Positions 5,951 through 6,170 of a stretch of DNA of 6,170 nt are shown in pieces. Each line of letters starts with the position of its first letter. The stretch's first letter is position 1. Source of the stretch: Desulfonatronospira sp. (GTDB taxonomy: Bacteria > Desulfobacterota > Desulfovibrionia > Desulfovibrionales > Desulfonatronovibrionaceae); contig PWSL01000462.1 of assembly GCA_003563255.1 (NCBI GenBank), positions 1 to 6,170 on the forward strand. The letters are read 5' to 3'. Position numbers and translations under genes: made by a program. The notes under the pieces are model-generated. The model was not told where the DNA came from. It saw only the letters and a list, made by a program, of their open reading frames with translations, and ran no database searches.

Positions 5951-6020
5951 CTCTGACCAACTTTGCTCATAAACTTTAACCGTTTTGACCCATTGCCCGA
6001 AACTATTGAGAACTTACCGC

Positions 6021-6170
6021 CTAATCAACTTCACCGTTGCCTGGCACTGTAAAAGATACAGTTGTACCCTGGCCCGGCTCGCTTTCCACCCAGATCCGTC
6101 CTCCATGCTTTTCCACAAACTCCTTGCACAAAACAAGTCCCAGGCCGGTCCCTTTCTCACCTTCAGTGCC
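6021..6170 (-). CDS. Histidine kinase, C-terminal 49 residues (N-terminus beyond right edge)
   Basis: The visible codons encode the end of an HATPase domain. They include the G2 box [19 protein letters not shown], followed by [19 protein letters not shown] and a short tail ending GEVD, then TAG at 6021-6023. This is the ATP-lid and terminal strand region of a sensor kinase that autophosphorylates a His and passes phosphate to a receiver Asp. All visible residues look functional. The protein ends at the catalytic domain, with no fused receiver at this end. Its likely partner gene downstream on the same strand survives only as the receiver scrap at 5836-5901. It is a paralogue of the decayed kinase at 1721-2045. 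Confidence 0.9.
   Translation of the reverse strand, partial: GTEGEKGTGLGLVLCKEFVEKHGGRIWVESEPGQGTTVSFTVPGNGEVD

Noticed and set aside
1..6170. CRISPR array, tRNA, rRNA or integrase attachment site
   Set aside because: No regularly spaced repeats with unique spacers, no cloverleaf or rRNA-like sequence, and no integrase or transposase gene could be found by reading either strand.

Overview
The window reads as an accessory region of a Gram-negative environmental bacterium. The multi-PAS signalling genes, the ImmA/IrrE and VapBC-type genes and the dense short dispersed repeats remind me of sulfate-reducing Desulfobacterota. That placement is from memory and is weak, because no rRNA, tRNA or housekeeping gene is present.

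Layout. (1) Positions 1-1554, minus strand: the N-terminal 518 residues of a large sensor protein with four consecutive PAS domains, continuing past the left edge. (2) 1555-2180: no intact gene, but two minus-strand relics of two-component genes: a decayed histidine-kinase ATPase domain (1721-2045) with a stop codon and a frameshift, and a scrap of receiver domain (2085-2132). (3) 2594-3319, plus strand: a toxin-antitoxin pair, an AbrB/MazE-fold antitoxin overlapping a PIN-domain toxin, with a clear promoter and two abutting perfect palindromes as a likely operator. (4) 3525-5494, plus strand: a small conserved-looking protein gene followed by a 480-residue ImmA/IrrE-type zinc metallopeptidase. 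The small gene is cut near its 3' end by a fold-back, MITE-like repeat of about 156 bp. The rest of its frame resumes beyond the repeat and overlaps the peptidase start, so the two genes were probably a translationally coupled pair. (5) 5495-6020: a possible 49-codon ORF, short repeats, and a second receiver-domain scrap (5836-5901). (6) 6021-6170, minus strand: the C-terminal 49 residues of another histidine kinase.

How the parts fit. Both ends and all the relics lie on the minus strand and belong to signalling genes. The plus-strand block between them (toxin-antitoxin pair, small gene, peptidase) is bounded by a 38-bp sequence in inverted orientation (2180-2217 and 5796-5833, 36/38 identical). 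Just outside each copy lies a piece of receiver-domain code that would be nearly contiguous in an ordinary receiver. The simplest reading is that an island of about 3.65 kb was inserted into, or rearranged within, an older signalling-gene cluster that has since decayed. No transposase or integrase is visible. The best candidate for an undescribed system is the small protein plus N-terminally extended ImmA/IrrE peptidase pair.
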